A DNA stretch of 64,000 nt from Pseudomonas sp. B21-015 (lineage in GTDB: Bacteria; Pseudomonadota; Gammaproteobacteria; Pseudomonadales; Pseudomonadaceae). The translations under genes were made by a program, and so were the position numbers. The DNA lies in contig NZ_CP087196.1 in assembly GCF_024749285.1 (NCBI RefSeq), positions 4,278,001 through 4,342,000 of the forward strand, given 5' to 3'. Numbering within the stretch: the stretch's first letter is position 1; every line of letters starts with the position of its first letter. A model generated the notes under the pieces. That model did no database searches. It worked only from the letters and a program-made list of their open reading frames with translations, and had not been told where the DNA came from. Below, one piece after another: positions 18,561 to 26,619 of the stretch.

Positions 18561-19672
18561 TGGTCCCACGGCCGCGCAACAAGGCGAACAAGAACCTCCC
18601 GCAGAACCTGTACTTCGATTCGCGGCGCTCGACCTATCGCTACCGGCGGCCTACCGACGGTAAGTGGTTTCAGTTCGGCAGCGACCGAATCAAGGCGATC
18701 GACGCCGCGAAACAGTTGAACCTGGAGTTCATACGCGGCGCAGACCTGATCGGCGCCGTGATGGGCAGTTCATCCGAGTCATTCGCTGGCTTCCTCGATA
18801 CCTACGAGCGCGACGTTCTACCACCGCGCGAACTGGCAAAAGGAACTCTGGGCCTGTACGCGGTGCATTTTCGGCGTTTCCGGAAGCACTTCGAAGGAAA
18901 GGGCATCGACCAGATCACCATCCGCATGATCGCGGAGATGCTGGACACCCTCACCCCCCGCACGGCCAACCAGTGTCGGGCCCTGCTGATCGACATCTTT
19001 AACCACGCAGCGGCCAAGGGTCTTTGCCCAGATAATCCGGCGGCCAGCACCATCAACCGGATCGAGAAGAAGCAGCGCAAACGGCACACGATTGAAGGCC
19101 TGAAAGCTATCCGGGAGAAATCGCCGGTCTGGCTGCAGAACGCAATCGACCTTGCACTGATCACCGCGCAACGCCGCACCGACATCCTCAACATGCGATT
19201 CGATGGTGTTCGGGAAGGGTATTTGTATGTGGTGCAACAGAAGACGGCCAAGGCCAGTGACGCGGCGTGGATCCGGTTCAAAGTGACCGAAGAGCTTCAG
19301 ACCGTGATCAGCCGATGCCGGGATGATATCGCCTCCCCTTACCTAGTCCATCGCCGTCCCGATCGCCTGAAACAGAAACAGGCGCAGACGAAGGATCACT
19401 GGACGCAGGTTGAAGAGCGGTATTTGACGCGGGCCTTCAAGGAGGCTCGGGAGTTGGCGGGTTGTTACAAAGGATGGAAGGAAGAGGAAATGCCGGGCTT
19501 CCACGAAGTGCGAGCGCTGTCGCTGCACCTGTACCAAAAAGCCGGAAAGGACGGGCAGAAAATCGCTGGCCATGCGAGCGAGAGCATGACCAAGAACTAC
19601 CAGAAAGACCACGCAGAAATCGTCTGGTCGGAGGCAATTCCAGACCTGAATATCAGCGAAATCACCGGGTAG
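18557..19672 (+). CDS. int: Tyrosine recombinase / integrase of element 1
   Basis: 371 residues. The N-terminal part has a core-binding SAM-like domain (FLDTYERDVLPPRELAKGTLGLYAVHFRRFRKHF). Catalytic residues are visible: Arg in ITAQRRTDIL, HEVRALSLHLY (His-x-x-Arg), AGHASESM (His) and the nucleophile in MTKNYQKDH. It closely matches the integrase at 61598-62713 along its whole length. It should recombine the tRNA-Pro-derived sites at 5.71 and 20.49 kb. Confidence 0.93.
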   Translation: MMVPRPRNKANKNLPQNLYFDSRRSTYRYRRPTDGKWFQFGSDRIKAIDAAKQLNLEFIRGADLIGAVMGSSSESFAGFLDTYERDVLPPRELAKGTLGLYAVHFRRFRKHFEGKGIDQITIRMIAEMLDTLTPRTANQCRALLIDIFNHAAAKGLCPDNPAASTINRIEKKQRKRHTIEGLKAIREKSPVWLQNAIDLALITAQRRTDILNMRFDGVREGYLYVVQQKTAKASDAAWIRFKVTEELQTVISRCRDDIASPYLVHRRPDRLKQKQAQTKDHWTQVEERYLTRAFKEARELAGCYKGWKEEEMPGFHEVRALSLHLYQKAGKDGQKIAGHASESMTKNYQKDHAEIVWSEAIPDLNISEITG

Positions 19673-20302
19673 TTTTTGTGAGTTAGCAGCGGATTTGGCA
19701 CCGACCAGGACCTTGCAAGAGATTCCGAGCTGACCGCTAGAGGCCGCGGCCGACGGATCTTTCGAGGGTTCAGCGGCACTCAATCGGTGCCAACTACCTG
19801 CAAAATGGTTTGTCACCAAACCAGCAAGAAATCGGGTCAATTTGAGGTCTGTTTGGCACTGCGGTTTGGGCCCAAAAACGTCGAATTTGGAGGTATGAGT
19901 CAGGCTCTCGGACGCGATGGTTTGATTCCAAATCGGCCCCTGGGCCTTGTGATCAAAGGGCTCGGCCGGCGACTAGAGACCTTCCACAGACCTGGCGATT
20001 GCCCAACCACCCTCCCCGCCCCCCCCGCGCTCTGTTCCGTTTCCCTAGCGCACAATCGGAAGTCCGGCTTTCGCTGCTTCCGTTTGTCTTCAAAGGCACG
20101 GCCCGCGTGACGTACAGCCGGTTTCGATGATTTGGGATGGTGACCTTTAAGAACGAAGAATCGGAACTGAGCTTCCAGGGTTTAGCGTCGCGGAGCGGGT
20201 GAGGGAAAACGCCCTAATTGCCCGGAAACAAGGCGTTAGGCAAGACCATCTGACATGCGAAAAAGCTGAGAAAGGAAGAGAAATATCAAACAGTATTGGT
20301 GC
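19673..20302. other. Long spacer between integrase and att, no convincing gene
   Basis: The 19787-20110 open frame has no family resemblance or clear ribosome site. The region contains scattered TTTGGCAC / TTTGTCAC words (about 19693, 19808, 19852) that could be integrase arm sites. In element 2 the integrase-to-att distance is only about 85 bases, so this stretch is extra. Confidence 0.4.
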
Positions 20303-20388
20303 CAAAGGCAGCGCGAAAAAGGGCCAAAAACGGCGTGAACTCACACAAAGGCAGCGCGAAAAAGGGCCAAAAACGGCGTGAACTCACA
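20303..20388. repeat. Two tandem copies of a 43-bp repeat
   Basis: Exact period of 43 bases (CAAAGGCAGCGCGAAAAAGG... unit) at 20303-20345 and 20346-20388, about 100 bases before the middle att site. Each unit contains GCGCGAAAAAGGGCCAAAAA, so it could bind protein; function unknown. Confidence 0.85.
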
Positions 20389-20452
20389 CAATTTTGAAGA
20401 GAAAGCAGGCATGAGAAATCGAGAAGTCACGCAAATGTCACGCACATGAAAA

Positions 20453-20477
20453 AGGCCAATGCTGTGAACATTGGCCT
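20453..20477. terminator. Hairpin next to the middle att site
   Basis: AGGCCAAT / ATTGGCCT stem with a 9-base loop, preceded by A-rich sequence so that T-runs follow it on the minus strand. It is placed like the terminators beside the other two tRNA-Pro-derived sequences. Confidence 0.65.
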
Positions 20478-20490
20478 AAGTCATTGAATT

Positions 20491-20538
20491 ATATGGTCGG
20501 GACGGAGTGATTCGAACACTCGACCCCTAGCACCCCAT
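20491..20538 (-). repeat. Middle att site: 48-bp copy of the tRNA-Pro 3' part
   Basis: Identical over 48 bases to 62798-62845, which spans the tRNA-Pro 3' end, T-arm and anticodon loop. This is the attL/attR pair expected for element 2. With its flanks (20484-20545) it also pairs with the diverged copy at 5708-5769 for element 1. It is shared by both elements, so they are in tandem. Confidence 0.92.
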
Positions 20539-20915
20539 ACTGGGGGCATAAAACACCTAACCTATTGTTTTTAAATAAATAAATGCCTTATTCAGTCGGG
20601 CAAAATATCCGTACTTTTGTGCTTATGCAAACGAGAAACCGTGGCCTCCAGCGGTGGTTTTGCGCGCCCCCCTCCCCCGGCGTCCTGCCGACCGAACACA
20701 ATCACACCTCCCCCGCACCACCGCGGATGAACCTGCGTCACGAATGGGGCAACCACACCAGACGCTCCGCGCCAGGCTCGAACGCCAAGGCGGTACGGCC
20801 CACGAAATCGGCGATCATTGACTGGTTGTCAACCTAAACATTGTAAATATTGTTGAGCGCGACTTCTGCCTAGGGCATTCTTCGCGACGCACATTTACAT
20901 GGACGGTAATATTTG
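20539..20915. other. Left end of element 2, no gene; one candidate integrase arm site
   Basis: No supported ORF (the 84-codon frame at 20583 is Pro/Arg-rich and unlikely). GTTTTGCGC at 20657-20665 matches the three repeats beside the integrase at 62713-62743. The AT-rich stretch at 20835-20915 probably carries the promoter of the following cargo genes. Confidence 0.45.
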
Positions 20916-21602
20916 ATGCGCCCTGCACCTATGGATGTGCCCATCCCCTGCGCCTGCACACTCGATACCTCGCTTCATCCCAGCGGCCTAAAAACCTCAT
21001 TACGCCTTTATGGGCTAGTTCGCATCGTCGGTTTCAGCGACATACCTGCGAGCACGCCGGTTGAAATTCTTTGCGCGGCGTCCGGCGAAGGCAAGGCGAT
21101 TCGGGCCTTCGTTTCAAGGCTGGACGCTGAGTTGGTTGCCAGGTCAATGCCTGACTCAGGTTATCGTGTCGTACCGCTGGCACAATTCGACCCCACTGGA
21201 TTTATCCAGCAACACCAGGGTTGGCTGACCGTCCACATCACCTGTGGTTTTTCCTCGCAGCGCGACACGTTACGACTTGCAGATGGTGACTTGCCAAGCT
21301 TGGGCTGGTTTATTTACGCCCAGACAGGCCCCTGGAGCCCGGGGCGCTTCATCCACTGGGGCGAAGAAGTCGCCGAGATATTGCTCAGTACCTACCGCAG
21401 CGTCGGCATGCCCAATTACAACGCTTGGCTCAACCAGCTTGATGGCTATTCCACCCAGGCCATGGACAACTGCGTCGAAATCGCCTGGCAGGCGTTATTG
21501 GCTTGCCGTCCCATGCGCGAAAACCACCGAGCACTGTTCAACCCTAGGGATGAGTGCTGGCGCTTTTCCGACTCGCCCATCGACCCTTATTACCCCATTT
21601 GA
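20916..21602 (+). CDS. Unknown protein heading a T6SS PAAR-muramidase cargo operon
   Basis: 228 residues, apparently soluble, with several aromatic-rich segments (LGWFIYAQTGPWSPGRFIHWGEEVAEILL; Cys in CACTL and HITCGF). The start is the ATG at 20916; an ATG at 20931 is also possible. It ends 22 bases before the PAAR gene and is probably co-transcribed. The family is not recognised; by position it could be a loading adaptor or chaperone for the PAAR-linked effector. Confidence 0.6.
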   Translation: MRPAPMDVPIPCACTLDTSLHPSGLKTSLRLYGLVRIVGFSDIPASTPVEILCAASGEGKAIRAFVSRLDAELVARSMPDSGYRVVPLAQFDPTGFIQQHQGWLTVHITCGFSSQRDTLRLADGDLPSLGWFIYAQTGPWSPGRFIHWGEEVAEILLSTYRSVGMPNYNAWLNQLDGYSTQAMDNCVEIAWQALLACRPMRENHRALFNPRDECWRFSDSPIDPYYPI

Positions 21603-21623
21603 AACCTTGAAAAGGAACTTCCC

Positions 21624-22121
21624 ATGAGTGGCAAACCTGCTGCCCGAGTTACAGATCCCACCAATTGTCCGCTTCCGGGACATGGCACGAATCCGATTGC
21701 CAGTGGCTCCCCCAATGTGAATTTCGATGGCCTTGCCGCCGCTCGCATGACCGATAAATCCGCATGCGGGAGCCCGATCACCGGTGCCGTCAGCTCGACG
21801 GTTCTCATCAATGGACTGAATGCCGCTACTCAAGGAAGTACAGGTGGCCACGGAAACGTGGTTATGGGTGGATCCGGCACGGTCATTATTGGCGACACCT
21901 TCGTACCAGCCCCCTTCAGCGGCCTGCTGCCGATGCCAGTGCACTTCAGCGACAAGTTCAGACTAGTTGACCAAGACTCGGGCGAGCCTCTACCCAATCT
22001 TAATTACGCCATCCAGCGCGCTGACGGCAGCATGGAACACGGTGTAAGTGATCCGATGGGGTATACGCATGTAGTGAGTTCGCACCTGTCCGAAACAATC
22101 AAACTGTTTCTGGAGGACTAA
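21624..22121 (+). CDS. PAAR-repeat spike-tip protein with cargo-domain extension
   Basis: 165 residues. The first 95 are a PAAR domain: KPAARVTDPTNCPLPGHGTNPIASGSPNV...AARMTDKSACGSPITG...VLINGLNAATQGSTGGHGNVVMGGSGTVIIGD, with His/Cys positions for the zinc-capped tip. The remaining part (FRLVDQDSGEPLPNLNYAIQRADGSMEHGVSDPMGYT) is the same kind of domain as at the start of the lipase effector in element 1. It should sit on a VgrG trimer and carry the downstream muramidase. Confidence 0.92.
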   Translation: MSGKPAARVTDPTNCPLPGHGTNPIASGSPNVNFDGLAAARMTDKSACGSPITGAVSSTVLINGLNAATQGSTGGHGNVVMGGSGTVIIGDTFVPAPFSGLLPMPVHFSDKFRLVDQDSGEPLPNLNYAIQRADGSMEHGVSDPMGYTHVVSSHLSETIKLFLED

Positions 22122-22124
22122 GGC

Positions 22125-22262
22125 ATGGCAGCAGATGCCCTTCATACAACCGACTGCACACAATCTTCCCCAGACCAAAGAACAAGTTTCATTATTTCTG
22201 TTTGCCCAGAGGGGCAGACAGTGAGCGTCAAAATCTATATTGGTGACTTTCATCATGGCTGA
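22125..22262 (+). CDS. Overlooked 45-residue ORF between PAAR and muramidase
   Basis: ATG after TGGAGGACTAAGGC, a strong ribosome site, 3 bases after the PAAR stop. Encodes MAADALHTTDCTQSSPDQRT followed by a beta-rich stretch (SFIISVCPEGQTVSVKIYIG). Its stop overlaps the muramidase start by 8 bases, which suggests translational coupling. It may be a detached piece of the PAAR extension. The family is not recognised. Confidence 0.5.
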   Translation: MAADALHTTDCTQSSPDQRTSFIISVCPEGQTVSVKIYIGDFHHG

Positions 22263-22860
22263 AGTGGTTAGCAAGAATGGCAGAAAAATGTCTCCCGTAG
22301 CCACAAGAGCGGTGACGCCCGTCAAAGACTCCACCCCAAAAACTGTATCGCTGGACGCAAAGAAACAGGTAAGACGGGCCGAGAATGAGGAGTATTTGAA
22401 GAATAAAAACGTGAAGGCATTTTTGGTTGCCATTGCCGAATCTGAAGGCGGTAGCTACCACGCGAAATATGGTTATGGCTGGGCACCGGGTTTTAAAACT
22501 GGAAAATGGACTTTCACTGATGAGTCCACCCATCCGGGGGCAGGTCACGGCGGAAAAACTACGGCATCGGGCATGTATCAAATTACCATTGCCACTTGGC
22601 GCGAGTATGCCGAAAAGATGGGACTCACCGACTTTACGCCTAATACGCAAGACCTTATCGCGGTCGACATTCTGCGCACCCTCGGTGTGATCGACAAGAT
22701 CAAGGCCGGCGACATCCCGGGAGCAATGCCGAAGGCGGCAACGAGGTGGGCGGCACTCCCCGAAGGGCCTGGTAAGAAAAATCATTATCCGCCGCAACCG
22801 TATGCCGAGTATCCAAAGTTTTTGGAGAGCTACAAATCGGCTGGAGGGACTGTCAAATGA
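22255..22860 (+). CDS. Lambda-R-like muramidase, T6SS effector candidate
   Basis: 201 residues. The catalytic-type domain starts near residue 50: VKAFLVAIAESEGGSYHAKYGYG..., TFTDESTHPG, TASGMYQITIATWREYAEKMG, DLIAVDILRTLG and ATRWAALPEGPG, which is the layout of lambda-R/GH104-type transglycosylases (Glu in AESEGG as likely acid). There is no signal peptide. Placement after PAAR and before an exported partner argues for T6SS delivery to the periplasm rather than phage lysis, because the prophage has its own GH19 endolysin. A deleted relic of the same gene lies in element 1 (6098-6153). Confidence 0.82.
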   Translation: MAEVVSKNGRKMSPVATRAVTPVKDSTPKTVSLDAKKQVRRAENEEYLKNKNVKAFLVAIAESEGGSYHAKYGYGWAPGFKTGKWTFTDESTHPGAGHGGKTTASGMYQITIATWREYAEKMGLTDFTPNTQDLIAVDILRTLGVIDKIKAGDIPGAMPKAATRWAALPEGPGKKNHYPPQPYAEYPKFLESYKSAGGTVK

Positions 22861-23255
22861 AGTTTTCAATCCTCGCGCTCGTCGCACTTTATTGCATTGG
22901 CACCAGCGCAGCGTTTGCCGATGGCTCACAGGCGACAAGCGACAGGCGCGGGCCGGCAGGCATCGCCGTCGGTGAGCCCTTGGTCGCGGCCAGGGCCAAG
23001 CTGATCAAACAAGGATGGAAGCCGACGCGGATGCATACCACCGACGGCTATGAATATAGTGGCGTGGAGCGGGAGCTGGCTGCACACAAGTTCTTCGAGG
23101 TCGATGTCTGCTCTTTTGATAGTTCGCGTTGCATCTTGTTCTACTCAAAGAGCGGCACCTGTCTGCGCGTCGACACCATTGGGGAACAACTCAATGACAT
23201 GACGGTTACGCGATGGACCGATGAGTGTCCTGACGCGCCTCCAAAAACCAAGTAA
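22857..23255 (+). CDS. Exported immunity protein candidate for the muramidase
   Basis: 132 residues with a Sec signal peptide (MKFSILALVALYCIGTSAAFA-D). The mature part is small, with Cys residues (VDVCSFDSSRCILFY, GTCLRV, DECPD) that could form disulfides in the periplasm. It overlaps the muramidase stop by ATGA. Periplasmic location and tight coupling to a cell-wall hydrolase are what an immunity protein requires. The family is not recognised. Confidence 0.72.
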   Translation: MKFSILALVALYCIGTSAAFADGSQATSDRRGPAGIAVGEPLVAARAKLIKQGWKPTRMHTTDGYEYSGVERELAAHKFFEVDVCSFDSSRCILFYSKSGTCLRVDTIGEQLNDMTVTRWTDECPDAPPKTK

Positions 23256-23343
23256 GCGCGGCGCGGGATAGCAACCGACCATTTTGAATGGGGCGACATT
23301 TGCCAGTACCTGGCCCCGCGCCGAAAATTGCGGTCATTCAACC

Positions 23344-23850
23344 TCAGTGTGATACCCCCCTCACATACGCTTGGCACGCAGCCAGGGCAATCAATCCCCG
23401 GTCGCCTTCATCGGTGATGGCGACAATTCGTTGAGCATGCGCTGGGTCAAGTTGGGCGCGCGCTCCTCCATGAACCACGCCGCTGGCTTCGGTACCGGCT
23501 GGCACTGAACAGCCACTGGCTGGATCCTCAGAAAGGAGGACTGACAGCCGCAAATCAGAAGTGGCAAGACGATCGCGCAGGCGGTCCTGGTCTTTTTGTG
23601 CATCGCTCAATTTCCTGTAGTGGGTTTGTTCGCTGACCGACAGACGCTGCTCGAGGGCCAGACGCTTGTCCTGCTCGGCCAGTTGCGCGGTGGCGGCTAT
23701 CAGGGTCAGTTGATTGAGGGTTTCGGCTTGCAACCGCGCCTGCTCGGCCAGTTGCTTCCCGTAGCGCCAGCCTTGTAACTGCCAAGTACTGCCGGCTCCG
23801 ATCAGAACCAGCATCAGTGCGCCGACCGCCTTCCACGGGACCGCAATCAC
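23344..23850 (-). CDS. i-spanin (Rz-like)
   Basis: 168 residues from the GTG at 23850, which overlaps the endolysin stop (GTGA). It has one N-terminal membrane anchor (VGALMLVLIGAGSTWQLQG), then a long helical periplasmic part (QLAEQARLQAETLNQL...LALEQRLSVSEQTHYRKLSDAQKDQDRLRDRLA), and a C-terminal region typical of Rz. The longer open frame upstream overlaps the endolysin and is not used. It should fuse the inner and outer membranes with the nested o-spanin at the last step of lysis. Confidence 0.88.
   Translation of the reverse strand: MIAVPWKAVGALMLVLIGAGSTWQLQGWRYGKQLAEQARLQAETLNQLTLIAATAQLAEQDKRLALEQRLSVSEQTHYRKLSDAQKDQDRLRDRLATSDLRLSVLLSEDPASGCSVPAGTEASGVVHGGARAQLDPAHAQRIVAITDEGDRGLIALAACQAYVRGVSH
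23391..23603 (-). CDS. o-spanin (Rz1-like) nested in the Rz gene
   Basis: 70 residues wholly inside the i-spanin gene in another frame. The signal MHKKTRTACAIVLPLLICGC-QS is a lipoprotein signal with lipobox Cys near residue 20. The mature part is short and Pro-containing (PVAVQCQPVPKPAAW), as in Rz1. The nested Rz/Rz1 arrangement is classical. Confidence 0.88.
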   Translation of the reverse strand: MHKKTRTACAIVLPLLICGCQSSFLRIQPVAVQCQPVPKPAAWFMEERAPNLTQRMLNELSPSPMKATGD

Positions 23851-24380
23851 AACAGCACCGCCCGCGCCCGCGACCAGATTTCCAGCCGGTCCTGCAAACC
23901 GTTCAATCCGCCGTTGATGCGTCGGGTTATGCTGTTGAATTGGTCCCGGTCGGCTAAGTCGTTCAATCCGTTCTGTTTCCAGAACCACGCCGCGGACATC
24001 GCAGCGTGCTGTGGTATTTCCAGCAGTTCGGGCTGCGCAATCAAGTCCAAGCCCAGCGCCTCACCGCATGCCGCGTAATTCGCCCGACCAGTGACCTGAA
24101 TCAGGCCTCGCCCTCGGTATTTTGAGCCGTCACCGGGCTTGGTGTTGCCCAAGTCTTTCCGGCCTTCGTAACCAGACTGGGCTGAGGTTGGTCCCCAGAC
24201 TTCGCGAACGTTGCGCAGTTGACCAGACTCATGGCCGATCTGGGCAATGAATGCGGCGATGCGCTTGCTACCGACGATCTGGTAGCGCTGCATGGCCGTA
24301 TTTAGGACGGGTACAAAAACGCCGGCTTTGGCGCCGGCCTTCGGGAAGATCTGCAATAACTGTTGTTGTGTGAGAGACAT
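23847..24380 (-). CDS. GH19-type phage endolysin
   Basis: 177 residues from MSLTQQQLLQIFP. Glycoside hydrolase 19 features: FIAQIGHESGQLRNVREVW (catalytic Glu in HES), YRGRGLIQVTGRANYAACGEALG and AAMSAAWFWKQNGLNDLAD. There is no signal peptide, so it needs a holin. It is the last-but-two gene of the late operon, over 20 kb from the predicted holin at 44609-44953, so the lysis genes are split. Confidence 0.9.
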   Translation of the reverse strand: MSLTQQQLLQIFPKAGAKAGVFVPVLNTAMQRYQIVGSKRIAAFIAQIGHESGQLRNVREVWGPTSAQSGYEGRKDLGNTKPGDGSKYRGRGLIQVTGRANYAACGEALGLDLIAQPELLEIPQHAAMSAAWFWKQNGLNDLADRDQFNSITRRINGGLNGLQDRLEIWSRARAVLL

Positions 24381-24395
24381 AAAAACTCCATGCAT

Positions 24396-24414
24396 AAAAA
24401 AGCCGCACTCGGCG
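24396..24414 (-). terminator. Terminator after the tail operon segment
   Basis: On the minus strand GCCG-AGTG-CGGC followed by T6, between gpD and the endolysin start; it probably acts as a partial stop under antitermination. Confidence 0.65.
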
Positions 24415-24435
24415 GGTTATGGGTTCTCGGTAGCG

Positions 24436-25485
24436 TTACTTCAGGGATACGACTTTGACCGGCTTGGCCTCCTTCTTCTTTTTCTTGCCTTTGGCGTTGG
24501 CCTTGCCATTCTTGCCGCCGTTGCATTCGACGGTGGTCGACCAGCCGGCTTGGGTGTAGGTCTGTTCCACCGAGTCGGCCAGATATTCACCGTCGAGGCC
24601 GATCTTGAAGCCCTGGGCGATCACCGGGCGCTCGGCAAACAGGTCCGTACGGCCGGGCATTTCGAAGCGCACGCCGGCGGTCGAGCGATTGAACGCCGCC
24701 AAGCGTGCCTTGGCCGCTGCTTCGGCCGCCGTCTTGTTCGGGTGAATGTGCCGATCGGTATGCACCGCCGGCAGTCCCGCCGGCGCGTCGTCGTTCTCCA
24801 GGGACACCACGACGACTTTTCCGGTCTTCTTGTCCTGGTGCTTGGCCCCGACCGCCTTGTGCGAATCACGATCCTCGAAGTTGAACTGCCAGCGGCTGAC
24901 GTCTTGGCGCGTGATCACGATCGGCGCGAAGGCCTTACCGCTCGCACTCTGTCCGCCCTGACGCGGCATCACCAGCAACTTGCCGTCAGCGACCTTCGCC
25001 GTGCAGTCGTACTGCTTGGCCAGTCGCGTGATGAAATTGAAGTCGGATTCGTTGAGCTGGTCGGCCCGCGCCACCTTCGTACTGACCGGACACACCGGCG
25101 ACCAGCCGTTGCGCGCGGCCACGTCGGCGACGATCTTCGACAGCGGCACGTTTTCCCAGCTTCCGCTACGAATGGTCTTGCCGCTGCCGCGCATGTCGCT
25201 GGCCTTACCCTTGATCACGATGGTATCCGGCGGTCCGGACACAGAGACACCGTCCGCCACGTAGCGGCCCAGCCGGACCAGCGACGTCTCAAGGTAGCCC
25301 AGGTAGATCTCGATCCCCACGCCTTTGCGCGGCAACGTCACCCGCCCGTCGCGATCGTCAATGCGCAGTTCGAATTCGTCGGACTCCATGCCGGTCTTGT
25401 CGGTGACACTCAACTGAATCAGCCGGTCATTCAACAGCGCCGTGATGTCGTTGCCGTCGGCCACAATACGGAATCGGGGGGTCAT
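24436..25485 (-). CDS. Late control protein D, tail spike hub (P2 gpD-like)
   Basis: 349 residues from MTPRFRIVADGNDITALL. It matches phage late-control D proteins: SDEFELRIDDRDGRVTLPRKGVGIEIYLGY, KASDMRGSGKTIRSGSW, VAARNGWSPV and NESDFNFITRLAKQYDCTAKVADGKLLV. The C-terminus is Lys-rich (NAKGKKKKKEAKPVK). It forms the baseplate hub at the tip of a contractile tail and is structurally related to the N-terminal part of VgrG. Confidence 0.93.
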   Translation of the reverse strand: MTPRFRIVADGNDITALLNDRLIQLSVTDKTGMESDEFELRIDDRDGRVTLPRKGVGIEIYLGYLETSLVRLGRYVADGVSVSGPPDTIVIKGKASDMRGSGKTIRSGSWENVPLSKIVADVAARNGWSPVCPVSTKVARADQLNESDFNFITRLAKQYDCTAKVADGKLLVMPRQGGQSASGKAFAPIVITRQDVSRWQFNFEDRDSHKAVGAKHQDKKTGKVVVVSLENDDAPAGLPAVHTDRHIHPNKTAAEAAAKARLAAFNRSTAGVRFEMPGRTDLFAERPVIAQGFKIGLDGEYLADSVEQTYTQAGWSTTVECNGGKNGKANAKGKKKKKEAKPVKVVSLK

Positions 25486-25498
25486 GGATTTTTTCCAA

Positions 25499-25523
25499 AA
25501 GAAAGCCCGCACGGGGCGGGCCA
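25499..25523 (-). terminator. Terminator between tail genes X and D
   Basis: On the minus strand GCCCGCCCC-GTGCGGGC followed by TTTCTTTT; a GC stem within the tail operon. Confidence 0.6.
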
Positions 25524-25580
25524 AGTCAGCGGAGCGTTACGCGTAACGCGAGAGGTCGCCGGCGGCGCCGGCGGACGGGA

Positions 25581-25787
25581 TCAGTCCCACAAGGTGATTG
25601 CCTCGGCCACCGGGTGCGCCAGATCCGGCAGGACGATCACCACGCCGGCACGGTAGGGCTGTTCCTCGTCGGCCAGCCCCTGATTGGCATCCAGCACCGC
25701 CTCGACGCAGCCATTCAGGTGGCCGTAAAAGTTGTGACAGATGGTATCCAGCAGATCCCCGTCAGACGTTCTGCATGTCGTCGCCAT
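25581..25787 (-). CDS. Tail protein X (LysM-like)
   Basis: 68 residues from MATTCRTSDGDLLDTICHNFYGHLNG. It matches P2 gpX: a LysM-like motif with DLLDTICHNFYG and VVIVLPDL. It lies between the U and D homologues as in P2-type tails and overlaps the end of the gpU gene by 26 bases. Probable role: tail completion near the baseplate. Confidence 0.88.
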   Translation of the reverse strand: MATTCRTSDGDLLDTICHNFYGHLNGCVEAVLDANQGLADEEQPYRAGVVIVLPDLAHPVAEAITLWD

Positions 25788-26607
25788 AGCGCACAAACTC
25801 CAAGGTAAAGGCCTGCTTGCGCGGAATGCCGCCGGCCATCAGCGAACTCTGTTCCTCGTCCACACTCTTGAGGCACCAGGTTCCCAGCACGTCGCCATAC
25901 CCCGTGGTCAGGGTCAGCGGCTGAAGCTGGGCGCCGAGTGCGCGCAGGGTGTCGAGCTGCTTTAGCCCACCCTTGAAGCCCGGGAAGATCGCCCCCTTGA
26001 GGGTGATTTTCTCGTCGCCGATGCCCACCGCCTGCTGCGCCGGACGCCGCGACAGGCGCTCCTGCGAGGCCCAGCGGAATTCGGTCGAGCGGCGCAGCTC
26101 GTCAAAGGCGGCCGTGTCCAGGTTGAAGGTGTACTGCGGCGCCTTCGGATCTTGCGGCTGGATGATCAGCAGGTGCGGGAACGGCTTCACCGCTTCCGGC
26201 GCCGGCGTCTGATCCGTGGCAAAGGCGCCGGTGGGCAGGATGTTGGCCAGCGCCGGGCTGGCCTTGCCGGCAATCTTGTTGATGGCCGTGGCAGCCCGGC
26301 CGGCCTGTTCCTTCAGCACCCCCAGGCGCTCGTCAATCTGTGCGGCCGCGCGGGTGGCCGTGCCGTACATGGCCACCACTCGACCAACCTGCGCCTGTGC
26401 CGCATTGACCCCACGCATCACGCGCTGAAGCTTGGCCCCGATCGCCGGCCCGACAAAGGGCAGGCCCTCCAGCTCGGACGCGGCGCCGGTGATTTCTCCG
26501 ATCGCGCCATTCACCGGCGCCATCATCCCATCAAGGCTGCGCCGGCCCGTCTCGCCGGCCGTGGCCAAGTACTTCATCCCCGATTGCAACTGCCCCAATG
26601 CTTCCAT
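25762..26607 (-). CDS. Tail protein U with N-terminal helical extension
   Basis: 281 residues. The C-terminal half (LIIQPQDPKAPQYTFNLDTAAFDELRRSTEFRWASQERLSRRPAQQAVG...TLEFVRYGDD) is P2 gpU-like. The first 130 residues are an Ala-rich helical segment not found in P2 gpU, possibly linked to tape-measure function. It lies 12 bases after the tape measure gene. Confidence 0.85.
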   Translation of the reverse strand: MEALGQLQSGMKYLATAGETGRRSLDGMMAPVNGAIGEITGAASELEGLPFVGPAIGAKLQRVMRGVNAAQAQVGRVVAMYGTATRAAAQIDERLGVLKEQAGRAATAINKIAGKASPALANILPTGAFATDQTPAPEAVKPFPHLLIIQPQDPKAPQYTFNLDTAAFDELRRSTEFRWASQERLSRRPAQQAVGIGDEKITLKGAIFPGFKGGLKQLDTLRALGAQLQPLTLTTGYGDVLGTWCLKSVDEEQSSLMAGGIPRKQAFTLEFVRYGDDMQNV

Positions 26608-26619
26608 GAATCCCCCTGA

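Noticed and set aside
19787..20110. 107-codon ORF between integrase 1 and the middle att
   Set aside because: No family resemblance or ribosome site; composition typical of non-coding GC-rich DNA.
20303..20388. CRISPR or iteron array
   Set aside because: Only two 43-bp tandem copies with no spacers and no nearby replication gene.
20583..20837. 84-codon ORF at the left end of element 2
   Set aside because: Pro/Arg-rich, no ribosome site, overlaps the expected attachment arm region.
24292..25656. Long plus-strand ORF of 454 codons opposite the gpD gene
   Set aside because: Antisense shadow of gpD in high-GC DNA; Arg/His/Gly-rich composition and no ribosome site.
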